In this document: in pieces, positions 61,833 through 64,000 of the stretch
Layout of the letters: each line of letters opens with the position of its first letter
How positions within the stretch are numbered: position 1 is the stretch's first letter
Assembly (NCBI RefSeq): GCF_001427105.1
Contig: NZ_LMGI01000004.1
Span: forward strand, 398,148 to 462,147
Direction: 5' to 3'
Length of the DNA stretch: 64,000 nt
Origin: Sphingopyxis sp. Root154
Lineage (GTDB): Bacteria; Pseudomonadota; Alphaproteobacteria; Sphingomonadales; Sphingomonadaceae
Notes under the pieces: model-generated
Told to the model about the DNA's origin: nothing
Databases searched by the model: none
Seen by the model: the letters and a program-made list of their open reading frames with translations, nothing else
Made by a program: the position numbers and the translations under genes

Positions 61833-62825
61833 ATGTCCCAGCCCGACAAACGCACCCTGCTCGCCGAAGGCCTTGCGGCCGGCGATGACGATAGCGCGCT
61901 CCACGCGCGCCTCGCCGCCGCAGGCGTGTCGGCGGCGGCGGCGAAATATGAGGTCGACCGGCTGGCGAAGGACCCGATGGCCGCGATGCTGCGGCGGCAG
62001 GCGGCGCGGATGGCGAAGCAGGGCTGGCTGCTCGCCAATCAGGAGCGGCTGGCGCGCGAGGGCGAGGGCGGCTTCGCGCTCGACACGCTTGCTGCGCCCG
62101 ATGCCCAGCATTTCTATCGGCACTATTATGAGGCGAATCGGCCCGCGAAGCTGACCGGCATCGTCGACCATTGGCCGGCGCTGGCGCGCTGGTCGCTCGA
62201 TCATTTCGCCGCGGCCGCGGGCGATGCCGTCGTCGAGGCGCAGGTCGAGCGCGAGCGCGACCCCGATTATGAGCTGGCCAAGGACGATCACCGCCGCCTC
62301 GTCCGTTTCGCCGAACTGATCGACTGGCTCCGCAAGGACGAGGCGAGCAACGACATCTACCTCACCGCCTATAATAGCGGCACCAACGCTGCAGCGCTCG
62401 CCTCCTTGTGGGAGGATATGGCCCCGATCGCGCTGCTCGACGACACGCGAACGCGTGACGGTTTCTTCTGGCTCGGCCCCAAGGGAACGCTCACCCCCTG
62501 GCACCACGATCTCACCAACAATCTGCTGGTGCAGGTGATCGGGCGAAAGCGCGTGCGGATGGCGCCGCCCTGGGCATTCGCGCGGATGCGCAACAGCCGC
62601 CATTGCTTCTCCGACTGGGGCAATGAAGCGCTGCCCGCCGGCTATGGCGATTCGGCCGTACCGCCGGTGCTCGAAACAGTTATCGGGCCGGGCGAGGCCA
62701 TCTTTTTGCCCGTCGGCTGGTGGCACCAGATCGAAGCGCTCGACCTCTCTGCCAGCATGAGCTTTACGAGCTTTCGCCGGCCCAATGTCCATGTCGAAGA
62801 CTATGCGTCGTGGGGCGAACTATAG
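61833..62825 (+). CDS. JmjC/cupin-like Fe(II)/2-oxoglutarate-type oxygenase
   Basis: A 330-residue protein with a helical N-terminal part (1-90) and a cupin_8/JmjC domain. The H-x-D...H metal site is visible: TPWHHDLTNNL (H224, D226) and LPVGWWHQIEAL (H298). GFFWLGPKGTLTPWHHD and VIGRKRVRMAPPW are typical of FIH-like hydroxylases. Relatives occur near TonB receptors and tryptophan halogenases in sphingomonads and Caulobacter. The 3' end comes 50 bases before the start of the TonB-C-terminal gene; the target is unknown. Confidence 0.88.
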   Translation: MSQPDKRTLLAEGLAAGDDDSALHARLAAAGVSAAAAKYEVDRLAKDPMAAMLRRQAARMAKQGWLLANQERLAREGEGGFALDTLAAPDAQHFYRHYYEANRPAKLTGIVDHWPALARWSLDHFAAAAGDAVVEAQVERERDPDYELAKDDHRRLVRFAELIDWLRKDEASNDIYLTAYNSGTNAAALASLWEDMAPIALLDDTRTRDGFFWLGPKGTLTPWHHDLTNNLLVQVIGRKRVRMAPPWAFARMRNSRHCFSDWGNEALPAGYGDSAVPPVLETVIGPGEAIFLPVGWWHQIEALDLSASMSFTSFRRPNVHVEDYASWGEL

Positions 62826-62874
62826 GCGGGTGCAAGGACTTGCGTTTGGCGCGTGTGTCGGCAAGATTGAATCG

Positions 62875-63786
62875 ATGGGGAGAATAGGGCGCGATCGGGC
62901 GATCTTGGTTTTGCTGGCGGCGCTTACGCTGCCCGGCGCAGGTGCAGCCAAAGAGCCGCTGCGGTTGAAGCCCAGTTCGAAATGGAATGTCCATTATGCC
63001 GAGGACAGCTGCCGCATGGGGCGCAGCTTCGGCGAGGGCGACCAGAAGGTCGTGCTGATGATCGACCGCTACCAGCCGGGGGATGCGTTGCGGCTCAGCT
63101 TCATCGGCAAGCCCGCCTACACCAGCCTGAACGAAGGCAGCATCCGGATCCGTTTCGGCCCTGCCGAGGCCGAGCAGGAAGCCGAATTCTATCCTGCGGC
63201 GCTGGCCGACAAGACGCCGTCGCTGATCCTTCGGGGCAGCGTCCGCATCGCGCCCTACTCACCGGAAGTGCGCGCGGCTGCCGAAGCGGCGCTCAAGGCG
63301 AAAAAATATGATTTCGAAGTACCCGAGATCACGCCCGAGCAGGAAGCCGCGGTCACCTTCATCGAGGTGACACGATCGATTCGCAAACCCTTCATTCTCG
63401 AAACCGGATCGCTCGGCGCGCCGCTCGCGGCGCTCGAAAAATGCACCGACGAACTCCTCGATCATTGGGGGATCGACGTGGCGAAGCATGCCGCGCTGTC
63501 GCGGAGACCGAAACCCCGGAGCAATCCGGGCGAATGGATGAAATCGCGGGATTACCCGCTTCCGATGCTATTGTCGGGCAAACGAGCGATCGTGCACTTC
63601 CGGCTGAACGTCGATACCGCCGGCAAAGCGACGGCGTGTCATATACAGCAATCGACGCGGCCCAAGGCGTTCGACGATGCGGTGTGCAAGGCGATCATGC
63701 GCAACGCCGAATTCGACCCTGCGCTCGATGCCGAAGGAAAGCCGATCGCTTCCTATTGGCTGAACTCGGTCGTTTTTCATATCTGA
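62875..63786 (+). CDS. Periplasmic protein with TonB C-terminal-like domain
   Basis: A 303-residue protein. ATG 62875 is preceded by no good ribosome site, but it opens a signal peptide (RAILVLLAALTLPGAGAAKE). The central part is unrecognised, and the last 80 residues (AIVHFRLNVDTAGKATACHI, FDDAVCKAIMRNAEFDPALD, ASYWLNSVVFHI) are a TonB C-terminal-like domain. There is no N-terminal membrane anchor with a Pro-rich linker as in true TonB, so it is not expected to energise receptors alone. It follows the JmjC-type gene. Confidence 0.78.
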   Translation: MGRIGRDRAILVLLAALTLPGAGAAKEPLRLKPSSKWNVHYAEDSCRMGRSFGEGDQKVVLMIDRYQPGDALRLSFIGKPAYTSLNEGSIRIRFGPAEAEQEAEFYPAALADKTPSLILRGSVRIAPYSPEVRAAAEAALKAKKYDFEVPEITPEQEAAVTFIEVTRSIRKPFILETGSLGAPLAALEKCTDELLDHWGIDVAKHAALSRRPKPRSNPGEWMKSRDYPLPMLLSGKRAIVHFRLNVDTAGKATACHIQQSTRPKAFDDAVCKAIMRNAEFDPALDAEGKPIASYWLNSVVFHI

Positions 63787-63908
63787 GCGACTGCTCTCGC
63801 ACACCATTTTGCCGCTGATTGCCGCTCTATTGTTGCTTTCTTGATCGGCGGCGCGTCTGACGCGATTGCCGGGTTGCGCTCGCTTCGCTTAGTCCGCACG
63901 ATCTTGGC

Positions 63909-64000
63909 ATGACCGACGTTGCTGCTTTGCTTCCCCAGTTGATGACCCGGATTGCCGGTGCCGGTGTGTTGTCGGGTCTGACGCGCTTGTCGGGGGGCGC
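63909..64000 (+). CDS. Phosphotransferase (APH-like) family protein, partial
   Basis: Only the first 30 codons are in the window (ATG 63909). The segment VLSGLTRLSGGA matches the beginning of aminoglycoside-phosphotransferase-like kinases, where GLTRLSGGASxE is the nucleotide-binding start. The frame is open to the right edge. Substrate cannot be told. Confidence 0.6.
   Translation, partial: MTDVAALLPQLMTRIAGAGVLSGLTRLSGG

Overview
The window looks like chromosomal DNA from an alphaproteobacterium of the order Sphingomonadales, most like Sphingopyxis or a close relative. The signs are high G+C, dense packing with many 1-4 base stop/start overlaps, frequent GTG and TTG starts, a glnB-glnA pair, DUF1013 and DUF1192 genes, and a TonB-dependent receptor grouped with glycoside hydrolases and a tryptophan-halogenase-like gene. 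This assignment rests on gene content only; no rRNA or other phylogenetic marker is present.

Layout. (1) 1-10.4 kb: an alpha-glucan (maltodextrin/starch) utilisation locus. A LacI-type regulator, cut by the window edge, diverges from a TonB-dependent receptor, a flavin-dependent halogenase homologue, two GH13 enzymes (a secreted alpha-amylase and an alpha-glucosidase) and a GH97 alpha-glucosidase. A perfect 12-bp palindrome lies in the divergent promoter. (2) 10.5-25.4 kb, almost all minus strand: argJ, an aldehyde dehydrogenase, an M20 peptidase, a flavodoxin-like reductase, a cadherin/sorbosone-dehydrogenase lipoprotein, glnA and glnB, a PQQ-cytochrome alcohol dehydrogenase, map and clpA (with no clpS beside it). 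(3) 25.4-38.7 kb: a short variable stretch, a HerA/DUF87-type ATPase, an animal-type haem peroxidase, a PIG3-like quinone oxidoreductase, a GST, an azoreductase/LysR pair, a DUF1013 - metallo-beta-lactamase-fold - GumN operon and a DUF481 outer-membrane protein. (4) 38.7-44.8 kb, minus strand: merC, zur, a membrane protein, class I fumarase, an atypical M20 peptidase and a VOC protein. (5) 45-64 kb: a Crp-type regulator, an acyl-CoA ligase, pabBC, an aspartate aminotransferase, a tiny membrane peptide overlapping an exported msrA, two penicillin-binding-like serine hydrolases, an M23-like protein, sucC, etfBA, a DUF389 membrane protein, a JmjC-type oxygenase, a TonB-C-terminal protein and the start of an APH-type phosphotransferase.

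How the parts work together. The 5' locus is a full outer-membrane-to-periplasm glucan degradation module; only the inner-membrane sugar transporter is missing, and it may lie beyond the left edge. glnB-glnA is the nitrogen-sensing core. merC-zur looks like a metal-responsive unit with a Zur-box-like site upstream. Related palindromes (TTGACGTT(A/T)ACGT core) lie in front of the PQQ alcohol dehydrogenase and inside the etfBA promoter, which suggests one shared regulator encoded elsewhere. No phage, IS element, CRISPR array or tRNA was recognised. The best candidates for new biology are the halogenase homologue in the glucan locus, the M20 protein that has lost metal ligands, the coupled micro-ORF/msrA pair, the GumN-type protein with a TonB-box-like N-terminus and the duplicated helical motif in the DUF481 protein.
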